A DNA stretch of 11,149 nt from a bacterium (GCA_014384545.1 JACNFQ010000064.1:1-11149), one strand, 5' to 3'; counted from the first letter of the stretch, positions 1-6,319 are shown. The notes: generated from the sequence alone by a model not told the origin. Program-made: numbers and translations.

Positions 1-36
1 TTCGGCGAAATTGGCGTGGGACATCGCTGCAAACAT
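1..36 (-). CDS. possible 5' end of a downstream gene, cut by the window edge
   Basis: Downstream of the methyltransferase stop, the minus strand has an ATG at 36 with a GAAGG Shine-Dalgarno-like site at 52-48, 11 bases before it. The 12 codons to the window edge read MFAAMSHANFAE, and a second ATG lies at 24. The same frame is open further upstream (KIAYLKAIQR before the first ATG), so the true start could be earlier and overlap the methyltransferase end. The piece is too short to identify a family. It would be the next gene of the tld operon if real. Confidence 0.25.
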   Translation of the reverse strand, partial: MFAAMSHANFAE

Positions 37-67
37 GCGCTGAATTGCCTTCAGATAGGCGATCTTG

Positions 68-820
68 CTAGGTCCTTCGGAGGAGGAGGGTCGCTTCGAG
101 GTGGGAGGACGCTCTTTCGCCCCGCAGGAACTTCTTGATTCCTATCCAAGGAGATTCCCTCTCCAAGAGCACCTCAAACCGGTCGCCCAAGAGATTCATC
201 AACGCCTCCCTCGTCAGGCTGTGAGGGTGGGCGGCGTCCCTTTCCTTAGCCACTTCGAACCTCTCCACCGTCAAAACGAAGTGCCCACCCTCCCCCAAGA
301 CGCGATGAATCTCCGAGACAACCTTGGCGGGATCTGTGCAATGGTCCAGTGCGTTGGAGCAGAACACAACGCTGAACCGTCCGTTACCGAAGGGGATCTT
401 CTCTCCCGGTGCACCGTGAATCTCTATCCCTTCGGGGTAGTCATAGAGCTCCTTATATCTTTTGCCCAACGGGTCCACACCATGGCGCTCGCCGGGCAAG
501 AAATGGAGCACCGTGCTGATGCCACACCCCACATCCAGAATCGTAGCATCGTTTCCCAATCCCAACAACCCCTCCAAGATACCCCAATGGCGATAACTCT
601 CCCAATACGCCTTGACTTGGTCTTCATTCCCCTTGAACTCTCTGGCCCAGTCTCTCTGGAATGCGAGTTCGGCAGCCTCCTTGGTTAGGAGAGTAGAGGA
701 GAGCCGGTCTAACCCCACAGCTTCTAGGAACTTCCGAATGGGGCGAGGTGCCCTGTTGAAGGAGATCCTCCATTTCTTCAGGAACCAAGCGAGGGTGGGG
801 TGAGGGAGCTTCTTTGCCAA
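68..820 (-). CDS. class I SAM-dependent methyltransferase (Methyltransf_11 type)
   Basis: Predicted to transfer a methyl group from S-adenosylmethionine; the substrate is unknown. The protein is 250 residues from the chosen start. Motif I is ILDVGCGIST (about residues 94-103), the acidic ribose-binding position is the Asp of GVDPL (114-118), motif II is FSVVFCSNALDH (149-160), and the HRVLGEGGHFVLT segment (172-184) is the usual post-motif strand-turn-strand. The N-terminal 45 residues are basic and amphipathic, without a signal peptide. No ATG lies in frame before residue 208, so I chose TTG at 820, which is 8 bases past the tldE stop. No clear Shine-Dalgarno site precedes it, so translation may depend on coupling to tldE; GTG at about residue 35 is an alternative. 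The frame stays open far upstream but only as a shadow of tldE. Position suggests it is the last complete gene of the regulator-tldD-tldE operon. The fold is confident, the start less so. Confidence 0.85.
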   Translation of the reverse strand: MAKKLPHPTLAWFLKKWRISFNRAPRPIRKFLEAVGLDRLSSTLLTKEAAELAFQRDWAREFKGNEDQVKAYWESYRHWGILEGLLGLGNDATILDVGCGISTVLHFLPGERHGVDPLGKRYKELYDYPEGIEIHGAPGEKIPFGNGRFSVVFCSNALDHCTDPAKVVSEIHRVLGEGGHFVLTVERFEVAKERDAAHPHSLTREALMNLLGDRFEVLLERESPWIGIKKFLRGERASSHLEATLLLRRT

Positions 821-828
821 AGAATAGT

Positions 829-2151
829 CTATTCGCCGGGGGCGGTGCTGGTGGTGCGGAACCCATCCACCACCAAGGGGGGCACCCACATTCTTACACC
901 CCAATGGGAGACGAGTTGGGGCTTTCCTGCAGCGACAATGGTTCCGAGGATACGGAGCGGAGAGTCGTTGAACCTGAGGTTTTGGAGACGAGCCCCCAAC
1001 GCTCCACCTTTGACTTGTCGCAATCCATCTCGGGTAAGACCGGTCAGCCCCATCGTCATCGGTTCTACTGTGCGAATATACCAAAACCGGGGAATGAACA
1101 TCCCCTCTTCTACCTTGTTGAGCAGCTCCTCGTCTGAAGAACCTTCTCCCTGTACGGTTAGTCCCAAGTTCCATGACGAGCCCGTGCTTTGGCGTTCTGT
1201 TTGGGTTGCCCAATACCGATCGCAGGGCAGAGACTTTAGGTACCCGTCCTCCACCCACACCCTCTTTTGGAGAGGATGTCCCTCTTCATCAAAAGGTGCA
1301 GTGCGAAGGGCAGAGTGGCTAGGATCTGTCCAAAGAGAAACCCCTTTGCTCAATAATCTACCATCTTCTCTCAATGGGAAACCATTCTCCGAGAAAGGAC
1401 TCCTCCCTTCATCCGTTCCGCGAGCCTCACCCATAGCCAAGCACCAAACCACAAGAGAGCCAACCGCTCCTGCCGAAAGGAGAACGCGATGTTCTCCTGG
1501 TTCCTGAGGGGTGGAAGAGCCGGGCGCAATCTGTTGCTCCAATGAATGGAGGAGTTTTTTGGGGTTGAGTTGGAAGAGATTCCAAGTGCTTTCTGAAGAG
1601 ACCCTATAACTCCCTCCCGAGGGATCTGTGAGTGTCCCACTGACCCCCCCACGGCTTCCCCGATGAAACAGATTCGCACCTTGACTGGTAACAAGTGTGG
1701 TTGCCTCCCAACCCGAGGAGACCGTCCCCGCCAAGGTGCGTCCTGCCTTACCCGCGGCTTGTGCTGAAGGGGCAATGATAGCGACCCTCTCTTGGGCTGT
1801 CATATGGGCAGTTGCCTCATCCCAAGCCTCTCCCTCCACCACACCCACGCCGTCCATAGGGGGTAATGTTTCAGGATTCTCGGGAGCTAAGCGTGCAGCG
1901 TCTTCAGCCCTAAGAATCGTTGCCTTGATTCCTCCAGTGGATAAATCCGTGGTGGATGCCGCGCCCACTTTTTGACCATCCCACGCGGTGGCAACGAGCG
2001 TTCTGTCATGACGACTTGTATGTTGGGTAACGCCATTGTTCGCCACGCGAGTTAGGTCTAGACGCTCCTCGTCAAGAGAGAGGGAGAGGTGCTCCAAAGA
2101 CCTATCTTTGAGTGCCTCAGAAAGTGATGAACGGAGATCTGTGGGCTCCAT
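829..2151 (-). CDS. tldE: TldE/PmbA-family protein, partner of TldD
   Basis: Non-catalytic partner of the TldD-TldE metalloprotease, which in Escherichia coli cleaves small peptides, matures microcin B17 and degrades the CcdA antitoxin. The protein has 440 residues, close to the 450 of E. coli PmbA. It lacks an HExxxH zinc site, as expected for the E subunit. The C-terminal part carries the family pattern: FIPRFWYIRTVEP, then TGLTRDGL, then a VKGGALGARLQNLRFNDS stretch corresponding to the usual 'TRDG.F.IE.GEI...N.RF..S' order. An ATG 39 codons further upstream exists but would run into tldD. The ATG at 2151 shares one base with the tldD stop (TGATG), which signals translational coupling and equal expression of the two subunits, and a GGGGG run about 10 bases upstream may act as a weak ribosome site. 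Followed after 8 bases by the methyltransferase. Confidence 0.93.
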   Translation of the reverse strand: MEPTDLRSSLSEALKDRSLEHLSLSLDEERLDLTRVANNGVTQHTSRHDRTLVATAWDGQKVGAASTTDLSTGGIKATILRAEDAARLAPENPETLPPMDGVGVVEGEAWDEATAHMTAQERVAIIAPSAQAAGKAGRTLAGTVSSGWEATTLVTSQGANLFHRGSRGGVSGTLTDPSGGSYRVSSESTWNLFQLNPKKLLHSLEQQIAPGSSTPQEPGEHRVLLSAGAVGSLVVWCLAMGEARGTDEGRSPFSENGFPLREDGRLLSKGVSLWTDPSHSALRTAPFDEEGHPLQKRVWVEDGYLKSLPCDRYWATQTERQSTGSSWNLGLTVQGEGSSDEELLNKVEEGMFIPRFWYIRTVEPMTMGLTGLTRDGLRQVKGGALGARLQNLRFNDSPLRILGTIVAAGKPQLVSHWGVRMWVPPLVVDGFRTTSTAPGE

Positions 2152-3626
2152 CAGTTTGCATCCCCCACTTGGATGCCCCGAAAAACCGACCACGAGGCGC
2201 CATGGGTCTGCTGTCCCTGTTGGCTGGGTTGCCCTTTGCCACAGTTTCGCACACCGTGAGGAAGCCAATCATCCTCGCCAGCCACCCCATCACACGCATT
2301 CCAAAACTGCGTCGTAATACTACGGTAGGTGACATCACTGTACATCCCCCGGACTTTCCCATCCCGAATCTCCCAAAAGGCATCCCCACCAAACTGGAAG
2401 TTGAACCGTTGCTGATCGATACTGAACGAGCCCCTCCCCTGAATCAACACCCCCCTCTTGACCGATGCAACAAGGTCGTCCTTAGTAGGGGCTTGGGGTC
2501 CTGGTGTGGGCTTTAGCCACACATTGGGAATGCGGAGAATGGGAGTATTTGCCCAACTATCAGCATGTCCACAGGCACGCCCCGCACCCTCCTCCCCTTG
2601 GAGATAGGCGGAATCCCTCGTGCTGGAAAACCCTCTAAAAACCCCCTCCTCAATAATCTTGAACTCTGTAACAGGGACACCATCATCGTCCCATCCCAGC
2701 GTTGATTGACCGTGGGGGAGTGTGCGGTCGCCCTGGACATTGACCCACTTTGAGCCATACTGGAGCGTATCTATATCAGATGTTTTTAGGAATGATGTCC
2801 CCGCAAAATCCGCCTCCCATCCACACGCTCTATCCAGTTCGGTGGCGTGACCGATACTCTCATGAATCGTAAGGGCAAGGTGGGCAGGATCCAAGACCAA
2901 GTCCAATTTGCCAGAAGGACCCTGAGGAGCATTCGCTCTCTCCACCGCTTCTCTACCGACTCGGGCACCGTTGCCCGGAAGGTCTGCCTGGCGAATGTGC
3001 TCGTATCCAATCGTAAGGGGAGGAACTTGATACCCTCGGGTGCGTACTTTCCCATCACGCCCTTTTCCCCACGCCATCAAGTCGGGAGAGAGACGCACGA
3101 CTTTTTGGGTGATGTCGCACCCTTGAGTGGAGAAAAACCGTCTGTTCTCTTCGCCGCAGAAGGTCTCGGCGGTCGCCCTAAAACACCCTTCTTGACTGAG
3201 GCAAGCCTCTGTGGTAGCTAAGAGCATCTCGATGCGTTCTTGAATAGGAACGGTAAAGGGGTCTTCCTTGACGGGGGTTTCAAAACGCCCCACTTGGGGG
3301 GGGAGATCGGGCCAAGAGACGGGTTCGGGTCGGAGGGACGCTGAAGCTTTGGCAACCTCTATCGCCCGGAGGAGCGTAGCGTTGAGAACATCTGGGGAGA
3401 GGTCGGGCGTGCTGGCAAATCCCCATCCCCCATCCACTAAAACCCTGATGCCCACACCTTCACTTGCGTCATCCTCAATGCTCTCTACTAAGTGGTCACG
3501 GACCGACACCGTTTGCGACCGGTATTTTCCGTAGCGAATATCCCCATATTGGGCACCCTTCACCAACGCATCATCGAGAAGCGACCGTAAGACTTCGTCA
3601 ATGGAGAGGGAGAATACTTCAGGCAT
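2151..3626 (-). CDS. tldD: TldD-family metalloprotease
   Basis: Catalytic subunit of the cytoplasmic TldD-TldE peptidase, 491 residues (E. coli TldD has 481). The zinc site is visible: HESIGH at residues 255-260 is the HExxxH motif, with His255 and His260 as ligands and Glu256 as the general base. Cys462 in NCGKGQP near the C terminus occupies the place of the third zinc ligand. The N-terminal part (1-110) has the alternating strand-helix pattern of the PmbA/TldD N domain, including GVGIRVLVDGGWGFAST. The ATG at 3626 fits the family N terminus, but the leader before it is pyrimidine-rich (TCCTCCCTCT), so there is no proper Shine-Dalgarno site; the nearest, AAGGTG, is 15 bases away. It lies 52 bases after the regulator gene with no terminator between, and its stop overlaps the tldE start by one base. 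No peptide precursor can be assigned as its substrate in this window. Confidence 0.95.
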   Translation of the reverse strand: MPEVFSLSIDEVLRSLLDDALVKGAQYGDIRYGKYRSQTVSVRDHLVESIEDDASEGVGIRVLVDGGWGFASTPDLSPDVLNATLLRAIEVAKASASLRPEPVSWPDLPPQVGRFETPVKEDPFTVPIQERIEMLLATTEACLSQEGCFRATAETFCGEENRRFFSTQGCDITQKVVRLSPDLMAWGKGRDGKVRTRGYQVPPLTIGYEHIRQADLPGNGARVGREAVERANAPQGPSGKLDLVLDPAHLALTIHESIGHATELDRACGWEADFAGTSFLKTSDIDTLQYGSKWVNVQGDRTLPHGQSTLGWDDDGVPVTEFKIIEEGVFRGFSSTRDSAYLQGEEGAGRACGHADSWANTPILRIPNVWLKPTPGPQAPTKDDLVASVKRGVLIQGRGSFSIDQQRFNFQFGGDAFWEIRDGKVRGMYSDVTYRSITTQFWNACDGVAGEDDWLPHGVRNCGKGQPSQQGQQTHGASWSVFRGIQVGDAN

Positions 3627-3678
3627 AGAGGGAGGATATCACACCTTTATCTCTCCCCTTGCGACTCGGTCCTTTGAA

Positions 3679-4515
3679 CTAGAAGCCAGCAGGGGGGTGA
3701 TGGTCCCGAGGTGGGGGGCCATGAGGCATATCTCTGCCGTGCATTCTCATATCTGTTCGCATCCGTTCCCAATGTTCTCTCCAAGCAGCGCGTTGTTTGG
3801 GGGTTAATCCTTCAATGAACGCTCGGCGTTGTTCAGGAGATAGGCGCCTAAAGGTGCCGAGGAGATCGGACACTTGACCCTTAACATGATCAATCTCACC
3901 TCTTTGAGGTCTTTCACTTCGTGGGGCTTGTGTGGTAAGAAGAGGGGGAGTAGATGGACCTTGCTCTCCCCACAAACCATGCCCCATCCAGAAACCCAAA
4001 GCGAGGGTGGCTATGGGTAATCCCCAAGCCCATGAAGGTCGTTTAGGTCTTCGCATGACTTTCGTGGGCAAAGGGATTTCCTTACCATCGGTAACAACGA
4101 TGCGGTGTTGACGCTTTCGCGCCGCTTGATCATAAGAAACGAAAGTCCAATTGCCAGATAATACGAGCTTTCTCTCTTCGTCTAGCGCACGAATTCGATA
4201 CCCCTGCCCGCGCACCTTCTCAACCCACCATAGACACTGCGTCTTCTTTTGCTTATATAAAGCCCGAAGGGATCTAACCAAGTTCTGACGCGTGGACTCC
4301 ACCGCTTCGGGGATATAGCCACAACCAGGGTTTTCGGTTGAATACCCTGTTGCTTCCCATGCCTCTTCGAATACCAAGATACCTTCTCTATCCAAAACGA
4401 AGGCATCAAGCAAGGCTCGGAACATCCCTGCCTGGTAGTTAGAACCTCCTGTAGGGAATCGACTCAAGAGGACCTCTATTTCCTTTCGCATCAACTGGGG
4501 AATCACTTGTTTCAT
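3679..4515 (-). CDS. membrane-anchored winged-helix transcriptional regulator (ToxR-like layout)
   Basis: Predicted one-component regulator of 278 residues. Residues about 30-110 fit the OmpR/PhoB C-terminal winged helix: FRALLDAF opening helix, LVFEEAWEATG, recognition-helix region ESTRQNLVRSLRALYK (73-88), and the closing wing hairpin VEKVRGQGYRI (98-108), which is highly typical. A basic stop-transfer stretch (RRPKRP, 155-160) precedes one membrane helix (about 162-182, WAWGLPIATLALGFWMGHGL), putting the DNA-binding domain inside and the tail outside. The tail has LSPEQRRAFIEGLTPKQRAAW (225-245), reminiscent of LTxxQ segments of Spy/CpxP or DUF3106 proteins, then a Met/His/Pro-rich end (residues 252-278, with 4 Met and 4 His). 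The start is supported by an AGGAGG site at 4526-4531, 10 bases away. It leads the tld operon and diverges from the Met/His-rich secreted protein. The ligand is unknown; metal or envelope stress is my inference. Confidence 0.82.
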   Translation of the reverse strand: MKQVIPQLMRKEIEVLLSRFPTGGSNYQAGMFRALLDAFVLDREGILVFEEAWEATGYSTENPGCGYIPEAVESTRQNLVRSLRALYKQKKTQCLWWVEKVRGQGYRIRALDEERKLVLSGNWTFVSYDQAARKRQHRIVVTDGKEIPLPTKVMRRPKRPSWAWGLPIATLALGFWMGHGLWGEQGPSTPPLLTTQAPRSERPQRGEIDHVKGQVSDLLGTFRRLSPEQRRAFIEGLTPKQRAAWREHWERMRTDMRMHGRDMPHGPPPRDHHPPAGF

Positions 4516-4517
4516 AT

Positions 4518-4573
4518 TTGAGCAACCTCCTTTGCCGTAGTTATACTATAACCGATGGGGGTTGGTTTCTAAT
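4518..4573. promoter_or_regulatory. candidate bidirectional promoter and palindrome between regulator and secreted-protein genes
   Basis: GTTATACTATAAC at 4540-4552 is a perfect inverted repeat (6-base arms, 1-base centre). On the plus strand it contains TATACT (4542-4547), 18 bases after TTGAGC (4518-4523, 4 of 6 with consensus). On the minus strand it contains TATAGT (4550-4545), with only a weak ATTAGA at -35 (4573-4568). The minus transcript would start near 4538 with a 23-base leader holding AGGAGG; the plus transcript near 4554 with a leader of about 124 bases. The same palindrome could also be an operator for the regulator. Base patterns are seen; promoter function is inferred. Confidence 0.45.
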
Positions 4574-4677
4574 TTGGACTAACTATGAATTACCAATTTA
4601 CCCACCCTTACCATGTAGAAAAACTGTATTGAAGGTGGTAGAGTGTGCCTACAAACAGACCGATAGGAGGTTTTGGT

Positions 4678-5910
4678 ATGAACAGATTGAGATTGGGAAC
4701 GATTTGGATTCTCCCTTTCCTACTAACCGTTGCGTTGGGTGCAGGACCTGGGGACGAAACGAAGAACAAAGGGAACCGCGGTGGCGGTTTACCTTGGGAG
4801 GCACTGGAGGGACTAAGCCAAGACGAAATAGCCGAACTGAGGGCTTGGCTTGCCAAAGCACCTGCTTTTGTCAAAGAGCGAATCCGGGGGCGTCGAGACA
4901 ACCAGAATCGTGGCATTGTCCGTGCACAAGGAGATAGAGATGATAGCGCGAGTACCGAGGATCGTATGCGTCAAGCGATGGATAAGATTCACGCCGCAGT
5001 TGAGGCTGGTGATATAACTCCGGAAGAAGCTCGAGAAAAAATAGCAGGGCTAAGGCGTCGCATTGGGGATCAAGGGGGTGGCGACCATCAAGGAATGGGA
5101 GGCCAAGACATGATGGGTATGGGAAACCACCGTCAAGGTGGCGGAAATCACGACCAGATGGGACAAGGACGAAGAGGTCGTGGTCAAGGTCGTAACAACC
5201 ACCAAGGGATGAGGCAAGGACACCAAGGTGGAAGGGGGCAAGGTCAGATGGGTCAAGGACACCAACGGGGTGGTCAAGGCTGGTCCCAAGGGATGGGTCA
5301 AGGTCACAGAGGTGGTAGGGGAGAAGGTCGTAACAACCACCAAGGGATGAGGCAAGGACACCAAGGTGGAAGGGGACAAGGTCAGATGGGTCAAGGACAC
5401 CAACGGGGCGGTCAAGGCTGGTCCCAAGGGATGGGACAAGGACGAAGAGGTCGTGGTCAAGGTCGTAACAACCACCAAGGGATGAGGCAAGGACACCAAA
5501 GGATGGGTAGCAACGAGGGAGGGCCGCGTTCGATCGAGAGGGAGTTTTCCTTTCCTGGAGGCGAAGGTCGTCTCCGCATGGAAATCCATAGTATGGACGG
5601 TATGCCCATGATGGGGGGAGAGATGCCTTGGGGCGATGGACCTCCCCCATGGATGAACCCAGAAATGATGGGTGGCATGGGCATGATGGGGGTAGAGATG
5701 CACATCATGATGGAAAGGCATCACGGTGGTGCATCCGAGTGTGTCTATTCGGGCACATCAGGTGCCAAATGGGATGCCAGCAAAGGGTGTTGGGCTAAGG
5801 ACATGGAGCACGCCATGGTTCACCATGTTCAAGGTGAACATGACGGAGAACACCAAGGTGGACGGCACAATCGACGGAACGGTGGTCGGCAACACCGTCA
5901 AAACCACTAG
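4678..5910 (+). CDS. secreted Gly/Gln/His/Met-rich repeat protein, putative metal-binding
   Basis: Function not recognised; 410 residues. A signal peptide (hydrophobic 6-21, cleavage probably near residue 21-23) sends it across the inner membrane. Two short helical segments follow: LSQDEIAELRAWLAK (46-60) and an acidic-basic helix around 93-127. Residues 161-275 are about two and a half copies of a 45-46-residue Gly/Gln/Arg/His repeat. Residues 301-345 contain 15 Met plus several His, in MxxMxxM-like spacing. A short domain with Cys355 and Cys371 precedes a His/Arg/Gln-rich end. ATG at 4678 is chosen because AGGAGG at 4665-4670 stands 7 bases before it and the signal peptide starts there; a GTG 11 codons upstream lacks these. 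Met- and His-rich extracytoplasmic segments are known in copper/silver/nickel proteins, so metal binding is a reasonable inference, but RNA-binding-like or matrix roles for the RGG-type repeats cannot be excluded. Divergent from the membrane regulator, whose tail has similar composition; ended by a strong terminator. Confidence 0.8.
   Translation: MNRLRLGTIWILPFLLTVALGAGPGDETKNKGNRGGGLPWEALEGLSQDEIAELRAWLAKAPAFVKERIRGRRDNQNRGIVRAQGDRDDSASTEDRMRQAMDKIHAAVEAGDITPEEAREKIAGLRRRIGDQGGGDHQGMGGQDMMGMGNHRQGGGNHDQMGQGRRGRGQGRNNHQGMRQGHQGGRGQGQMGQGHQRGGQGWSQGMGQGHRGGRGEGRNNHQGMRQGHQGGRGQGQMGQGHQRGGQGWSQGMGQGRRGRGQGRNNHQGMRQGHQRMGSNEGGPRSIEREFSFPGGEGRLRMEIHSMDGMPMMGGEMPWGDGPPPWMNPEMMGGMGMMGVEMHIMMERHHGGASECVYSGTSGAKWDASKGCWAKDMEHAMVHHVQGEHDGEHQGGRHNRRNGGRQHRQNH
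5158..5499 (+). repeat. coding tandem repeat, 135/138 bp units
   Basis: Unit 1 is 5158-5292 (45 codons), unit 2 is 5293-5430 (46 codons) and unit 3 is a partial 5431-5499. Unit 3 is base-for-base identical to the first 69 bases of unit 1, including synonymous positions. The last 105 bases of units 1 and 2 differ at only two sites. Each unit opens with Met-Gly-Gln-Gly and carries an RNNHQGMRQGHQ core. Silent-site identity indicates recent duplication or gene conversion. The alternation (units 1 and 3 alike at the start, units 1 and 2 alike at the end) suggests unequal exchange. Confidence 0.95.
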
Positions 5911-5950
5911 AGAAGAAAACAACCTGACCGCCGTGAGGGCGGACACTCTT

Positions 5951-5988
5951 GGGGGAGTCGGCGTTGCCGCCTCCCCCTTTTCTCTTTT
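5951..5988 (+). terminator. rho-independent terminator of the secreted-protein gene
   Basis: GGGGGAG (5951-5957) pairs perfectly with CTCCCCC (5971-5977). Inside, after one mismatch, CGGC (5959-5962) pairs with GCCG (5966-5969) around a GTT loop. The stem is followed at once by TTTTCTCTTTT (5978-5988). A smaller hairpin, CCGCC-GTGAG-GGCGG (5928-5942), lies just upstream, 17 bases after the stop codon. This is a textbook intrinsic terminator for the plus-strand gene ending at 5910. Confidence 0.9.
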
Positions 5989-5993
5989 AGAAT
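5964..5993 (+). promoter_or_regulatory. candidate promoter of the tRNA-Asn gene, embedded in the terminator
   Basis: TTGCCG (5964-5969, 4 of 6 with TTGACA) and TAGAAT (5988-5993, 5 of 6 with TATAAT) are 18 bases apart. Transcription would begin near 6000, about 5 bases before the mature tRNA end. The -35 falls in the inner stem of the upstream terminator and the -10 starts on the last T of its T tract. There is no other room for a tRNA promoter unless the tRNA is made by read-through. Inferred from base matches only. Confidence 0.5.
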
Positions 5994-6004
5994 CCCCCTA
6001 GCGT

Positions 6005-6076
6005 TCCGCGGTAGCTCAGCGGTAGAGCGGGTGGCTGTTAACCACTAGGTCGTGGGTTCAAATCCCGCCCGCGGAG
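6005..6076 (+). tRNA. tRNA-Asn, anticodon GTT
   Basis: The full cloverleaf folds. Acceptor TCCGCGG (6005-6011) pairs with CCGCGGA (6069-6075), discriminator G is 6076, and the D arm is GCTC/GAGC with an AGCGGTA loop. The anticodon stem GGTGG/CCACT has one G-U pair, and its loop CTGTTAA carries GTT at 6037-6039, which reads AAC/AAU (Asn). The variable loop is AGGTC and the T arm is GTGGG-TTCAAAT-CCCGC. No CCA is encoded (CGCC follows), so CCA must be added by nucleotidyltransferase. A 15-bp direct repeat begins inside its last four bases. Confidence 0.97.
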
Positions 6077-6271
6077 CGCCGACATCCCCGCCGTGCGAAG
6101 CACGGTCACCCCAAAACGAGACACCGTGGGGCGCATAGCGAACCAAAGGTGGATTGGATTGGGGTATTGCGATCTGCATAGCAGATTGCGGGGATATCCA
6201 TCTCATGCGGGAGTGGAGCGCCGACATCCGCGCCGGCGTCGGTCCCTCAGGGGAAAAGGACGCCTACATCC
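6073..6271. repeat. 15-bp direct repeat from the tRNA 3' end, with a degenerate third copy
   Basis: GGAGCGCCGACATCC occurs at 6073-6087, overlapping the last bases of the tRNA, and again at 6215-6229. A looser copy, GGACGCCTACATCC, is at 6258-6271. The stretch between the tRNA and the lipoprotein gene (6077-6319) has no convincing gene. The repeats could mark a short dispersed intergenic element or a scar at a tRNA insertion site, since tRNA 3' ends are common attachment sites. No integrase is in view. Confidence 0.6.
6091..6189. other. two perfect short hairpins in the intergenic patch behind the tRNA
   Basis: Hairpin 1: CCGTGC (6091-6096), loop GAA, GCACGG (6100-6105). Hairpin 2: GCGATCTGC (6169-6177), loop ATA, GCAGATTGC (6181-6189), nine pairs with one G-U. 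Neither is followed by a T tract, so they are not intrinsic terminators. They lie between the two copies of the 15-bp repeat and may belong to a REP-like element or a processed tRNA trailer. No function is assigned. Confidence 0.5.
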
Positions 6272-6319
6272 TCGGGCGTGGGATTGGTGTGGGGTGGAGC
6301 AGGTCAGAGCCCCCCCCGG

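Noticed and set aside
65-688. Plus-strand open frame of 207 codons over the methyltransferase
   Set aside because: It is antisense to a protein with clear SAM-binding motifs; its own translation shows no recognisable domain and no ribosome site.
830-1258. Upstream extension of the methyltransferase frame to 396 codons
   Set aside because: The added part lies inside tldE in another frame and reads Arg/Pro-rich without domain pattern; a start at 820 gives a normal-length enzyme.
4645-4677. GTG start 11 codons upstream for the secreted protein
   Set aside because: The AGGAGG site would then lie inside the coding region, and the signal peptide clearly begins at the ATG at 4678.
5158-5499. CRISPR array
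   Set aside because: The units are 135-138 bp, in frame and without short repeats separated by unique spacers; they are coding tandem repeats.
4871-5724. Long minus-strand frames with regular Leu/Val/His/Pro repeats opposite the secreted-protein gene
   Set aside because: The repeats are the antisense image of the coding tandem repeat; the plus frame has the signal peptide, ribosome site and terminator.
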